Assembly: GCA_024867545.1 (NCBI GenBank)
Contig: JANFNE010000100.1
Span: 17,603 to 81,602, forward strand
Origin: Phytopythium helicoides
Lineage: Eukaryota; Oomycota; Peronosporomycetes; Pythiales; Pythiaceae
DNA length: 64,000 nucleotides
Direction: 5' to 3'
Every line of letters begins with the position of its first letter. The first letter of the stretch is position 1. Positions 35,207-47,615 of this stretch are shown here, in pieces. The notes beneath the pieces are model-generated. The model saw only the letters and a program-made list of their open reading frames with translations, made no database searches and had not been told where the DNA came from. A program made the position numbers and the translations under genes.

Positions 35207-35287
35207 GACAGCTTGGCCGAGCGGTTAAGGCGATAGACTCGAAATCTATTGGGGTAACCCGCGTGAGTTCAAATCTCACAGCTGTCG
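35207..35287 (+). tRNA. trnS-CGA: tRNA-Ser(CGA), copy R19
   Basis: Full match to L01. Confidence 0.97.
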
Positions 35288-35821
35288 AATCTTTTCTTCA
35301 TTCTTCCTTTCTTACTCCTCTTTTTTTCATACACACACGCAAACACAATCACCATGGTCTCGCTACACGTTGATGCACTCGATCAGTCGCTCGTTCTCCT
35401 CCGAATTGTTCTTTCTTTACTCTGCTTATCTTCGTCATTGTGTCGGGTTATCAACGAGCTCCACTGCTTGGTTTTGGAAGGAACACGGCTGATTCAGTCC
35501 GACTCCTTTGAAAAATGGTGGGGTTTAGGGTTTAGGTCTCTCGGGTCATCGGTCAAGTCGATTCTACCAATTTTGTCGTTTTGGTACTTTCGCTAGGGTT
35601 TGTATTGCTCGGGTTGGCTTGGGTCATCTGGGTTTGGTTGTTTGGTTGTTGATGTGGTAATGTTGGTTGGTTTATGCTGATTGTGTTGTGATTGTGTTGG
35701 TGGTTGATATGTGTGTGCGTAGAGTTAGTTGGTTGTGCGCGTGATGATGTGTTGCGCGTGTTGTTGTTGTTTGTTTGTGTGTCGGTGTGTGTTTGTGTGA
35801 GTGTGTGTGACAGTTTACCGG

Positions 35822-35902
35822 GACAGCTTGGCCGAGCGGTTAAGGCGATAGACTCGAAATCTATTGGGGTAACCCGCGTGAGTTCAAATCTCACAGCTGT
35901 CG
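35822..35902 (+). tRNA. trnS-CGA: tRNA-Ser(CGA), copy R20
   Basis: Full match to L01; the next spacer lacks one C near 36010, breaking the 80-codon ORF. Confidence 0.97.
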
Positions 35903-36435
35903 AATCTTTTCTTCATTCTTCCTTTCTTACTCCTCTTTTTTTCATACACACACGCAAACACAATCACCATGGTCTCGCTACACGTTGATGCACTCGATCA
36001 GTCGCTCGTTTCCTCCGAATTGTTCTTTCTTTACTCTGCTTATCTTCGTCATTGTGTCGGGTTATCAACGAGCTCCACTGCTTGGTTTTGGAAGGAACAC
36101 GGCTGATTCAGTCCGACTCCTTTGAAAAATGGTGGGGTTTAGGGTTTAGGTCTCTCGGGTCATCGGTCAAGTCGATTCTACCAATTTTGTCGTTTTGGTA
36201 CTTTCGCTAGGGTTTGTATTGCTCGGGTTGGCTTGGGTCATCTGGGTTTGGTTGTTTGGTTGTTGATGTGGTAATGTTGGTTGGTTTATGCTGATTGTGT
36301 TGTGATTGTGTTGGTGGTTGATATGTGTGTGCGTAGAGTTAGTTGGTTGTGCGCGTGATGATGTGTTGCGCGTGTTGTTGTTGTTTGTTTGTGTGTCGGT
36401 GTGTGTTTGTGTGAGTGTGTGTGACAGTTTACCGG

Positions 36436-36516
36436 GACAGCTTGGCCGAGCGGTTAAGGCGATAGACTCGAAATCTATTGGGGTAACCCGCGTGAGTTCA
36501 AATCTCACAGCTGTCG
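36436..36516 (+). tRNA. trnS-CGA: tRNA-Ser(CGA), copy R21
   Basis: Full match to L01; T8 run follows at 36550-36557. Confidence 0.97.
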
Positions 36517-37051
36517 AATCTTTTCTTCATTCTTCCTTTCTTACTCCTCTTTTTTTTCATACACACACGCAAACACAATCACCATGGTCTCGCTACACGT
36601 TGATGCACTCGATCAGTCGCTCGTTCTCCTCCGAATTGTTCTTTCTTTACTCTGCTTATCTTCGTCATTGTGTCGGGTTATCAACGAGCTCCACTGCTTG
36701 GTTTTGGAAGGAACACGGCTGATTCAGTCCGACTCCTTTGAAAAATGGTGGGGTTTAGGGTTTAGGTCTCTCGGGTCATCGGTCAAGTCGATTCTACCAA
36801 TTTTGTCGTTTTGGTACTTTCGCTAGGGTTTGTATTGCTCGGGTTGGCTTGGGTCATCTGGGTTTGGTTGTTTGGTTGTTGATGTGGTAATGTTGGTTGG
36901 TTTATGCTGATTGTGTTGTGATTGTGTTGGTGGTTGATATGTGTGTGCGTAGAGTTAGTTGGTTGTGCGCGTGATGATGTGTTGCGCGTGTTGTTGTTGT
37001 TTGTTTGTGTGTCGGTGTGTGTTTGTGTGAGTGTGTGTGACAGTTTACCGG

Positions 37052-37132
37052 GACAGCTTGGCCGAGCGGTTAAGGCGATAGACTCGAAATCTATTGGGGT
37101 AACCCGCGTGAGTTCAAATCTCACAGCTGTCG
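37052..37132 (+). tRNA. trnS-CGA: tRNA-Ser(CGA), copy R22
   Basis: Full match to L01. Confidence 0.97.
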
Positions 37133-37665
37133 AATCTTTTCTTCATTCTTCCTTTCTTACTCCTCTTTTTTTCATACACACACGCAAACACAATCACCAT
37201 GGTCTCGCTACACGTTGATGCACTCGATCAGTCGCTCGTTCTCCTCCGAATTGTTCTTTCTTTACTCTGCTTATCTTCGTCATTGTGTCGGTTATCAACG
37301 AGCTCCACTGCTTGGTTTTGGAAGGAACACGGCTGATTCAGTCCGACTCCTTTGAAAAATGGTGGGGTTTAGGGTTTAGGTCTCTCGGGTCATCGGTCAA
37401 GTCGATTCTACCCATTTTGTCGTTTTGGTACTTTCGCTAGGGTTTGTATTGCTCGGGTTGGCTTGGGTCATCTGGGTTTGGTTGTTTGGTTGTTGATGTG
37501 GTAATGTTGGTTGGTTTATGCTGATTGTGTTGTGATTGTGTTGGTGGTTGATATGTGTGTGCGTAGAGTTAGTTGGTTGTGCGCGTGATGATGTGTTGCG
37601 CGTGTTGTTGTTGTTTGTTTGTGTGTCGGTGTGTGTTTGTGTGAGTGTGTGTGACAGTTTACCGG

Positions 37666-37746
37666 GACAGCTTGGCCGAGCGGTTAAGGCGATAGACTCG
37701 AAATCTATTGGGGTAACCCGCGTGAGTTCAAATCTCACAGCTGTCG
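37666..37746 (+). tRNA. trnS-CGA: tRNA-Ser(CGA), copy R23
   Basis: Full match to L01; the spacer before it has CTACCCATT for CTACCAATT near 37412. Confidence 0.97.
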
Positions 37747-38280
37747 AATCTTTTCTTCATTCTTCCTTTCTTACTCCTCTTTTTTTCATACACACACGCA
37801 AACACAATCACCATGGTCTCGCTACACGTTGATGCACTCGATCAGTCGCTCGTTCTCCTCCGAATTGTTCTTTCTTTACTCTGCTTATCTTCGTCATTGT
37901 GTCGGGTTATCAACGAGCTCCACTGCTTGGTTTTGGAAGGAACACGGCTGATTCAGTCCGACTCCTTTGAAAAATGGTGGGGTTTAGGGTTTAGGTCTCT
38001 CGGGTCATCGGTCAAGTCGATTCTACCAATTTTGTCGTTTTGGTACTTTCGCTAGGGTTTGTATTGCTCGGGTTGGCTTGGGTCATCTGGGTTTGGTTGT
38101 TTGGTTGTTGATGTGGTAATGTTGGTTGGTTTATGCTGATTGTGTTGTGATTGTGTTGGTGGTTGATATGTGTGTGCGTAGAGTTAGTTGGTTGTGCGCG
38201 TGATGATGTGTTGCGCGTGTTGTTGTTGTTTGTTTGTGTGTCGGTGTGTGTTTGTGTGAGTGTGTGTGACAGTTTACCGG

Positions 38281-38361
38281 GACAGCTTGGCCGAGCGGTT
38301 AAGGCGATAGACTCGAAATCTATTGGGGTAACCCGCGTGAGTTCAAATCTCACAGCTGTCG
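38281..38361 (+). tRNA. trnS-CGA: tRNA-Ser(CGA), copy R24
   Basis: Full match to L01. Confidence 0.97.
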
Positions 38362-38895
38362 AATCTTTTCTTCATTCTTCCTTTCTTACTCCTCTTTTTT
38401 TCATACACACACGCAAACACAATCACCATGGTCTCGCTACACGTTGATGCACTCGATCAGTCGCTCGTTCTCCTCCGAATTGTTCTTTCTTTACTCTGCT
38501 TATCTTCGTCATTGTGTCGGGTTATCAACGAGCTCCACTGCTTGGTTTTGGAAGGAACACGGCTGATTCAGTCCGACTCCTTTGAAAAATGGTGGGGTTT
38601 AGGGTTTAGGTCTCTCGGGTCATCGGTCAAGTCGATTCTACCAATTTTGTCGTTTTGGTACTTTCGCTAGGGTTTGTATTGCTCGGGTTGGCTTGGGTCA
38701 TCTGGGTTTGGTTGTTTGGTTGTTGATGTGGTAATGTTGGTTGGTTTATGCTGATTGTGTTGTGATTGTGTTGGTGGTTGATATGTGTGTGCGTAGAGTT
38801 AGTTGGTTGTGCGCGTGATGATGTGTTGCGCGTGTTGTTGTTGTTTGTTTGTGTGTCGGTGTGTGTTTGTGTGTGTGTGTGTGACAGTTTACCGG

Positions 38896-38976
38896 GACAG
38901 CTTGGCCGAGCGGTTAAGGCGATAGACTCGAAATCTATTGGGGTAACCCGCGTGAGTTCAAATCTCACAGCTGTCG
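38896..38976 (+). tRNA. trnS-CGA: tRNA-Ser(CGA), copy R25
   Basis: Full match to L01; the A that interrupts the TG run upstream is replaced by T (near 38874). Confidence 0.97.
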
Positions 38977-39509
38977 AATCTTTTCTTCATTCTTCCTTTC
39001 TTACTCCTCTTTTTTTCATACACACACGCAAACACAATCACCATGGTCTCGCTACACGTTGATGCACTCGATCAGTCGCTCGTTCTCCTCCGAATTGTTC
39101 TTTCTTTACTCTGCTTATCTTCGTCATTGTGTCGGGTTATCAACGAGCTCCACTGCTTGGTTTTGGAAGGAACACGGCTGATTCAGTCCGACTCCTTTGA
39201 AAAATGGTGGGTTTAGGGTTTAGGTCTCTCGGGTCATCGGTCAAGTCGATTCTACCAATTTTGTCGTTTTGGTACTTTCGCTAGGGTTTGTATTGCTCGG
39301 GTTGGCTTGGGTCATCTGGGTTTGGTTGTTTGGTTGTTGATGTGGTAATGTTGGTTGGTTTATGCTGATTGTGTTGTGATTGTGTTGGTGGTTGATATGT
39401 GTGTGCGTAGAGTTAGTTGGTTGTGCGCGTGATGATGTGTTGCGCGTGTTGTTGTTGTTTGTTTGTGTGTCGGTGTGTGTTTGTGTGAGTGTGTGTGACA
39501 GTTTACCGG

Positions 39510-39590
39510 GACAGCTTGGCCGAGCGGTTAAGGCGATAGACTCGAAATCTATTGGGGTAACCCGCGTGAGTTCAAATCTCACAGCTGTCG
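39510..39590 (+). tRNA. trnS-CGA: tRNA-Ser(CGA), copy R26
   Basis: Full match to L01; the telomere-like motif before it has GGG instead of GGGG (39208-39211 region). Confidence 0.97.
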
Positions 39591-40124
39591 AATCTTTTCT
39601 TCATTCTTCCTTTCTTACTCCTCTTTTTTTCATACACACACGCAAACACAATCACCATGGTCTCGCTACACGTTGATGCACTCGATCAGTCGCTCGTTCT
39701 CCTCCGAATTGTTCTTTCTTTACTCTGCTTATCTTCGTCATTGTGTCGGGTTATCAACGAGCTCCACTGCTTGGTTTTGGAAGGAACACGGCTGATTCAG
39801 TCCGACTCCTTTGAAAAATGGTGGGGTTTAGGGTTTAGGTCTCTCGGGTCATCGGTCAAGTCGATTCTACCAATTTTGTCGTTTTGGTACTTTCGCTAGG
39901 GTTTGTATTGCTCGGGTTGGCTTGGGTCATCTGGGTTTGGTTGTTTGGTTGTTGATGTGGTAATGTTGGTTGGTTTATGCTGATTGTGTTGTGATTGTGT
40001 TGGTGGTTGATATGTGTGTGCGTAGAGTTAGTTGGTTGTGCGCGTGATGATGTGTTGCGCGTGTTGTTGTTGTTTGTTTGTGTGTCGGTGTGTGTTTGTG
40101 TGAGTGTGTGTGACAGTTTACCGG

Positions 40125-40205
40125 GACAGCTTGGCCGAGCGGTTAAGGCGATAGACTCGAAATCTATTGGGGTAACCCGCGTGAGTTCAAATCTCACAGC
40201 TGTCG
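40125..40205 (+). tRNA. trnS-CGA: tRNA-Ser(CGA), copy R27
   Basis: Full match to L01. Confidence 0.97.
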
Positions 40206-40739
40206 AATCTTTTCTTCATTCTTCCTTTCTTACTCCTCTTTTTTTCATACACACACGCAAACACAATCACCATGGTCTCGCTACACGTTGATGCACTCGA
40301 TCAGTCGCTCGTTCTCCTCCGAATTGTTCTTTCTTTACTCTGCTTATCTTCGTCATTGTGTCGGGTTATCAACGAGCTCCACTGCTTGGTTTTGGAAGGA
40401 ACACGGCTGATTCAGTCCGACTCCTTTGAAAAATGGTGGGGTTTAGGGTTTAGGTCTCTCGGGTCATCGGTCAAGTCGATTCTACCAATTTTGTCGTTTT
40501 GGTACTTTCGCTAGGGTTTGTATTGCTCGGGTTGGCTTGGGTCATCTGGGTTTGGTTGTTTGGTTGTTGATGTGGTAATGTTGGTTGGTTTATGCTGATT
40601 GTGTTGTGATTGTGTTGGTGGTTGATATGTGTGTGCGTAGAGTTAGTTGGTTGTGCGCGTGATGATGTGTTGCGCGTGTTGTTGTTGTTTGTTTGTGTGT
40701 CGGTGTGTGTTTGTGTGAGTGTGTGTGACAGTTTACCGG

Positions 40740-40820
40740 GACAGCTTGGCCGAGCGGTTAAGGCGATAGACTCGAAATCTATTGGGGTAACCCGCGTGAG
40801 TTCAAATCTCACAGCTGTCG
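40740..40820 (+). tRNA. trnS-CGA: tRNA-Ser(CGA), copy R28
   Basis: Full match to L01. Confidence 0.97.
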
Positions 40821-41354
40821 AATCTTTTCTTCATTCTTCCTTTCTTACTCCTCTTTTTTTCATACACACACGCAAACACAATCACCATGGTCTCGCTACA
40901 CGTTGATGCACTCGATCAGTCGCTCGTTCTCCTCCGAATTGTTCTTTCTTTACTCTGCTTATCTTCGTCATTGTGTCGGGTTATCAACGAGCTCCACTGC
41001 TTGGTTTTGGAAGGAACACGGCTGATTCAGTCCGACTCCTTTGAAAAATGGTGGGGTTTAGGGTTTAGGTCTCTCGGGTCATCGGTCAAGTCGATTCTAC
41101 CAATTTTGTCGTTTTGGTACTTTCGCTAGGGTTTGTATTGCTCGGGTTGGCTTGGGTCATCTGGGTTTGGTTGTTTGGTTGTTGATGTGGTAATGTTGGT
41201 TGGTTTATGCTGATTGTGTTGTGATTGTGTTGGTGGTTGATATGTGTGTGCGTAGAGTTAGTTGGTTGTGCGCGTGATGATGTGTTGCGCGTGTTGTTGT
41301 TGTTTGTTTGTGTGTCGGTGTGTGTTTGTGTGAGTGTGTGTGACAGTTTACCGG

Positions 41355-41435
41355 GACAGCTTGGCCGAGCGGTTAAGGCGATAGACTCGAAATCTATTGG
41401 GGTAACCCGCGTGAGTTCAAATCTCACAGCTGTCG
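41355..41435 (+). tRNA. trnS-CGA: tRNA-Ser(CGA), copy R29
   Basis: Full match to L01. Confidence 0.97.
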
Positions 41436-41969
41436 AATCTTTTCTTCATTCTTCCTTTCTTACTCCTCTTTTTTTCATACACACACGCAAACACAATCAC
41501 CATGGTCTCGCTACACGTTGATGCACTCGATCAGTCGCTCGTTCTCCTCCGAATTGTTCTTTCTTTACTCTGCTTATCTTCGTCATTGTGTCGGGTTATC
41601 AACGAGCTCCACTGCTTGGTTTTGGAAGGAACACGGCTGATTCAGTCCGACTCCTTTGAAAAATGGTGGGGTTTAGGGTTTAGGTCTCTCGGGTCATCGG
41701 TCAAGTCGATTCTACCAATTTTGTCGTTTTGGTACTTTCGCTAGGGTTTGTATTGCTCGGGTTGGCTTGGGTCATCTGGGTTTGGTTGTTTGGTTGTTGA
41801 TGTGGTAATGTTGGTTGGTTTATGCTGATTGTGTTGTGATTGTGTTGGTGGTTGATATGTGTGTGCGTAGAGTTAGTTGGTTGTGCGCGTGATGATGTGT
41901 TGCGCGTGTTGTTGTTGTTTGTTTGTGTGTCGGTGTGTGTTTGTGTGAGTGTGTGTGACAGTTTACCGG

Positions 41970-42050
41970 GACAGCTTGGCCGAGCGGTTAAGGCGATAGA
42001 CTCGAAATCTATTGGGGTAACCCGCGTGAGTTCAAATCTCACAGCTGTCG
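41970..42050 (+). tRNA. trnS-CGA: tRNA-Ser(CGA), copy R30
   Basis: Full match to L01. Confidence 0.97.
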
Positions 42051-42584
42051 AATCTTTTCTTCATTCTTCCTTTCTTACTCCTCTTTTTTTCATACACACA
42101 CGCAAACACAATCACCATGGTCTCGCTACACGTTGATGCACTCGATCAGTCGCTCGTTCTCCTCCGAATTGTTCTTTCTTTACTCTGCTTATCTTCGTCA
42201 TTGTGTCGGGTTATCAACGAGCTCCACTGCTTGGTTTTGGAAGGAACACGGCTGATTCAGTCCGACTCCTTTGAAAAATGGTGGGGTTTAGGGTTTAGGT
42301 CTCTCGGGTCATCGGTCAAGTCGATTCTACCAATTTTGTCGTTTTGGTACTTTCGCTAGGGTTTGTATTGCTCGGGTTGGCTTGGGTCATCTGGGTTTGG
42401 TTGTTTGGTTGTTGATGTGGTAATGTTGGTTGGTTTATGCTGATTGTGTTGTGATTGTGTTGGTGGTTGATATGTGTGTGCGTAGAGTTAGTTGGTTGTG
42501 CGTGTGATGATGTGTTGCGCGTGTTGTTGTTGTTTGTTTGTGTGTCGGTGTGTGTTTGTGTGAGTGTGTGTGACAGTTTACCGG

Positions 42585-42665
42585 GACAGCTTGGCCGAGC
42601 GGTTAAGGCGATAGACTCGAAATCTATTGGGGTAACCCGCGTGAGTTCAAATCTCACAGCTGTCG
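42585..42665 (+). tRNA. trnS-CGA: tRNA-Ser(CGA), copy R31
   Basis: Full match to L01; upstream spacer has TGCGTGTG for TGCGCGTG near 42503. Confidence 0.97.
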
Positions 42666-43199
42666 AATCTTTTCTTCATTCTTCCTTTCTTACTCCTCTT
42701 TTTTTCATACACACACGCAAACACAATCACCATGGTCTCGCTACACGTTGATGCACTCGATCAGTCGCTCGTTCTCCTCCGAATTGTTCTTTCTTTACTC
42801 TGCTTATCTTCGTCATTGTGTCGGGTTATCAACGAGCTCCACTGCTTGGTTTTGGAAGGAACACGGCTGATTCAGTCCGACTCCTTTGAAAAATGGTGGG
42901 GTTTAGGGTTTAGGTCTCTCGGGTCATCGGTCAAGTCGATTCTACCAATTTTGTCGTTTTGGTACTTTCGCTAGGGTTTGTATTGCTCGGGTTGGCTTGG
43001 GTCATCTGGGTTTGGTTGTTTGGTTGTTGATGTGGTAATGTTGGTTGGTTTATGCTGATTGTGTTGTGATTGTGTTGGTGGTTGATATGTGTGTGCGTAG
43101 AGTTAGTTGGTTGTGCGCGTGATGATGTGTTGCGCGTGTTGTTGTTGTTTGTTTGTGTGTCGGTGTGTGTTTGTGTGAGTGTGTGTGACAGTTTACCGG

Positions 43200-43280
43200 G
43201 ACAGCTTGGCCGAGCGGTTAAGGCGATAGACTCGAAATCTATTGGGGTAACCCGCGTGAGTTCAAATCTCACAGCTGTCG
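43200..43280 (+). tRNA. trnS-CGA: tRNA-Ser(CGA), copy R32
   Basis: Full match to L01; one C lost downstream near 43390. Confidence 0.97.
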
Positions 43281-43813
43281 AATCTTTTCTTCATTCTTCC
43301 TTTCTTACTCCTCTTTTTTTCATACACACACGCAAACACAATCACCATGGTCTCGCTACACGTTGATGCACTCGATCAGTCGCTCGTTTCCTCCGAATTG
43401 TTCTTTCTTTACTCTGCTTATCTTCGTCATTGTGTCGGGTTATCAACGAGCTCCACTGCTTGGTTTTGGAAGGAACACGGCTGATTCAGTCCGACTCCTT
43501 TGAAAAATGGTGGGGTTTAGGGTTTAGGTCTCTCGGGTCATCGGTCAAGTCGATTCTACCAATTTTGTCGTTTTGGTACTTTCGCTAGGGTTTGTATTGC
43601 TCGGGTTGGCTTGGGTCATCTGGGTTTGGTTGTTTGGTTGTTGATGTGGTAATGTTGGTTGGTTTATGCTGATTGTGTTGTGATTGTGTTGGTGGTTGAT
43701 ATGTGTGTGCGTAGAGTTAGTTGGTTGTGCGCGTGATGATGTGTTGCGCGTGTTGTTGTTGTTTGTTTGTGTGTCGGTGTGTGTTTGTGTGAGTGTGTGT
43801 GACAGTTTACCGG

Positions 43814-43894
43814 GACAGCTTGGCCGAGCGGTTAAGGCGATAGACTCGAAATCTATTGGGGTAACCCGCGTGAGTTCAAATCTCACAGCTGTCG
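43814..43894 (+). tRNA. trnS-CGA: tRNA-Ser(CGA), copy R33
   Basis: Full match to L01. Confidence 0.97.
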
Positions 43895-44330
43895 AATCTT
43901 TTCTTCATTCTTCCTTTCTTACTCCTCTTTTTTTCATACACACACGCAAACACAATCACCATGGTCTCGCTACACGTTGATGCACTCGATCAGTCGCTCG
44001 TTCTCCTCCGAATTGTTCTTTCTTTACTCTGCTTATCTTCGTCATTGTGTCGGGTTATCAACGAGCTCCACTGCTTGGTTTTGGAAGGAACACGGCTGAT
44101 TCAGTCCGACTCCTTTGAAAAATGGTGGGGTTTAGGGTTTAGGTCTCTCGGGTCATCGGTCAAGTCGATTCTACCAATTTTGTCGTTTTGGTACTTTCGC
44201 TAGGGTTTGTATTGCTCGGGTTGGCTTGGGTCATCTGGGTTTGGTTGTTTGGTTGTTGATGTGGTAATGTTGGTTGGTTTATGCTGATTGTGTTGTGATT
44301 GTGTTGGTGGTGATATGTGTGTGCGTAGAG

Positions 44331-44410
44331 TTTGTTGGTGTGCGTGATGATGTGTTGGTGTTGGTGTGTGCGGTGTGTGTTGTGTGTTGCGTGTGTTGTT
44401 GTGTTGTTTG
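44331..44410 (+). repeat. Divergent GT-rich spacer block in one unit
   Basis: The usual block with two TGCGCGTG elements is replaced by TGTTGGTG and GTGTGCGGTG type words. The net gain is 30 bp, so the R33-R34 interval is 645 bp. The tRNA genes on both sides are intact. Confidence 0.85.
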
Positions 44411-44458
44411 TTTGTGTGTCGGTGTGTGTTTGTGTGTGTGTGTGTGACAGTTTACCGG

Positions 44459-44539
44459 GACAGCTTGGCCGAGCGGTTAAGGCGATAGACTCGAAATCTA
44501 TTGGGGTAACCCGCGTGAGTTCAAATCTCACAGCTGTCG
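44459..44539 (+). tRNA. trnS-CGA: tRNA-Ser(CGA), copy R34
   Basis: Full match to L01 despite the divergent upstream block at 44331-44410. Confidence 0.97.
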
Positions 44540-45073
44540 AATCTTTTCTTCATTCTTCCTTTCTTACTCCTCTTTTTTTCATACACACACGCAAACACAA
44601 TCACCATGGTCTCGCTACACGTTGATGCACTCGATCAGTCGCTCGTTCTCCTCCGAATTGTTCTTTCTTTACTCTGCTTATCTTCGTCATTGTGTCGGGT
44701 TATCAACGAGCTCCACTGCTTGGTTTTGGAAGGAACACGGCTGATTCAGTCCGACTCCTTTGAAAAATGGTGGGGTTTAGGGTTTAGGTCTCTCGGGTCA
44801 TCGGTCAAGTCGATTCTACCAATTTTGTCGTTTTGGTACTTTCGCTAGGGTTTGTATTGCTCGGGTTGGCTTGGGTCATCTGGGTTTGGTTGTTTGGTTG
44901 TTGATGTGGTAATGTTGGTTGGTTTATGCTGATTGTGTTGTGATTGTGTTGGTGGTTGATATGTGTGTGCGTAGAGTTAGTTGGTTGTGCGCGTGATGAT
45001 GTGTTGCGCGTGTTGTTGTTGTTTGTTTGTGTGTCGGTGTGTGTTTGTGTGAGTGTGTGTGACAGTTTACCGG

Positions 45074-45154
45074 GACAGCTTGGCCGAGCGGTTAAGGCGA
45101 TAGACTCGAAATCTATTGGGGTAACCCGCGTGAGTTCAAATCTCACAGCTGTCG
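45074..45154 (+). tRNA. trnS-CGA: tRNA-Ser(CGA), copy R35
   Basis: Full match to L01. Confidence 0.97.
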
Positions 45155-45688
45155 AATCTTTTCTTCATTCTTCCTTTCTTACTCCTCTTTTTTTCATACA
45201 CACACGCAAACACAATCACCATGGTCTCGCTACACGTTGATGCACTCGATCAGTCGCTCGTTCTCCTCCGAATTGTTCTTTCTTTACTCTGCTTATCTTC
45301 GTCATTGTGTCGGGTTATCAACGAGCTCCACTGCTTGGTTTTGGAAGGAACACGGCTGATTCAGTCCGACTCCTTTGAAAAATGGTGGGGTTTAGGGTTT
45401 AGGTCTCTCGGGTCATCGGTCAAGTCGATTCTACCAATTTTGTCGTTTTGGTACTTTCGCTAGGGTTTGTATTGCTCGGGTTGGCTTGGGTCATCTGGGT
45501 TTGGTTGTTTGGTTGTTGATGTGGTAATGTTGGTTGGTTTATGCTGATTGTGTTGTGATTGTGTTGGTGGTTGATATGTGTGTGCGTAGAGTTAGTTGGT
45601 TGTGCGCGTGATGATGTGTTGCGCGTGTTGTTGTTGTTTGTTTGTGTGTCGGTGTGTGTTTGTGTGAGTGTGTGTGACAGTTTACCGG

Positions 45689-45769
45689 GACAGCTTGGCC
45701 GAGCGGTTAAGGCGATAGACTCGAAATCTATTGGGGTAACCCGCGTGAGTTCAAATCTCACAGCTGTCG
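45689..45769 (+). tRNA. trnS-CGA: tRNA-Ser(CGA), copy R36
   Basis: Full match to L01. Confidence 0.97.
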
Positions 45770-46303
45770 AATCTTTTCTTCATTCTTCCTTTCTTACTCC
45801 TCTTTTTTTCATACACACACGCAAACACAATCACCATGGTCTCGCTACACGTTGATGCACTCGATCAGTCGCTCGTTCTCCTCCGAATTGTTCTTTCTTT
45901 ACTCTGCTTATCTTCGTCATTGTGTCGGGTTATCAACGAGCTCCACTGCTTGGTTTTGGAAGGAACACGGCTGATTCAGTCCGACTCCTTTGAAAAATGG
46001 TGGGGTTTAGGGTTTAGGTCTCTCGGGTCATCGGTCAAGTCGATTCTACCAATTTTGTCGTTTTGGTACTTTCGCTAGGGTTTGTATTGCTCGGGTTGGC
46101 TTGGGTCATCTGGGTTTGGTTGTTTGGTTGTTGATGTGGTAATGTTGGTTGGTTTATGCTGATTGTGTTGTGATTGTGTTGGTGGTTGATATGTGTGTGC
46201 GTAGAGTTAGTTGGTTGTGCGCGTGATGATGTGTTGCGCGTGTTGTTGTTGTTTGTTTGTGTGTCGGTGTGTGTTTGTGTGAGTGTGTGTGACAGTTTAC
46301 CGG

Positions 46304-46384
46304 GACAGCTTGGCCGAGCGGTTAAGGCGATAGACTCGAAATCTATTGGGGTAACCCGCGTGAGTTCAAATCTCACAGCTGTCG
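46304..46384 (+). tRNA. trnS-CGA: tRNA-Ser(CGA), copy R37
   Basis: Full match to L01. Confidence 0.97.
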
Positions 46385-46918
46385 AATCTTTTCTTCATTC
46401 TTCCTTTCTTACTCCTCTTTTTTTCATACACACACGCAAACACAATCACCATGGTCTCGCTACACGTTGATGCACTCGATCAGTCGCTCGTTCTCCTCCG
46501 AATTGTTCTTTCTTTACTCTGCTTATCTTCGTCATTGTGTCGGGTTATCAACGAGCTCCACTGCTTGGTTTTGGAAGGAACACGGCTGATTCAGTCCGAC
46601 TCCTTTGAAAAATGGTGGGGTTTAGGGTTTAGGTCTCTCGGGTCATCGGTCAAGTCGATTCTACCAATTTTGTCGTTTTGGTACTTTCGCTAGGGTTTGT
46701 ATTGCTCGGGTTGGCTTGGGTCATCTGGGTTTGGTTGTTTGGTTGTTGATGTGGTAATGTTGGTTGGTTTATGCTGATTGTGTTGTGATTGTGTTGGTGG
46801 TTGATATGTGTGTGCGTAGAGTTAGTTGGTTGTGCGCGTGATGATGTGTTGCGCGTGTTGTTGTTGTTTGTTTGTGTGTCGGTGTGTGTTTGTGTGAGTG
46901 TGTGTGACAGTTTACCGG

Positions 46919-46999
46919 GACAGCTTGGCCGAGCGGTTAAGGCGATAGACTCGAAATCTATTGGGGTAACCCGCGTGAGTTCAAATCTCACAGCTGTCG
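46919..46999 (+). tRNA. trnS-CGA: tRNA-Ser(CGA), copy R38
   Basis: Full match to L01; the next spacer has several small indels (47028, 47281, 47366, 47428). Confidence 0.97.
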
Positions 47000-47534
47000 A
47001 ATCTTTTCTTCATTCTTCCTTTCTTACTCTCTTTTTTTCATACACACACGCAAACACAATCACCATGGTCTCGCTACACGTTGATGCACTCGATCAGTCG
47101 CTCGTTCTCCTCCGAATTGTTCTTTCTTTACTCTGCTTATCTTCGTCATTGTGTCGGGTTATCAACGAGCTCCACTGCTTGGTTTTGGAAGGAACACGGC
47201 TGATTCAGTCCGACTCCTTTGAAAAATGGTGGGGTTTAGGGTTTAGGTCTCTCGGGTCATCGGTCAAGTCGATTCTACCAATTTGTCGTTTTGGTACTTT
47301 CGCTAGGGTTTGTATTGCTCGGGTTGGCTTGGGTCATCTGGGTTTGGTTGTTTGGTTGTTGATGTGTGGTAATGTTGGTTGGTTTATGCTGATTGTGTTG
47401 TGATTGTGTTGGTGGTTGATATGTGTGCGTGGTAGAGTTAGTTGGTTGTGCGCGTGATGATGTGTTGCGCGTGTTGTTGTTGTTTGTTTGTGTGTCGGTG
47501 TGTGTTTGTGTGAGTGTGTGTGACAGTTTACCGG

Positions 47535-47615
47535 GACAGCTTGGCCGAGCGGTTAAGGCGATAGACTCGAAATCTATTGGGGTAACCCGCGTGAGTTCAA
47601 ATCTCACAGCTGTCG
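47535..47615 (+). tRNA. trnS-CGA: tRNA-Ser(CGA), copy R39
   Basis: Full match to L01; the C/T tract and T run after it are shortened (47635-47652). Confidence 0.97.
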
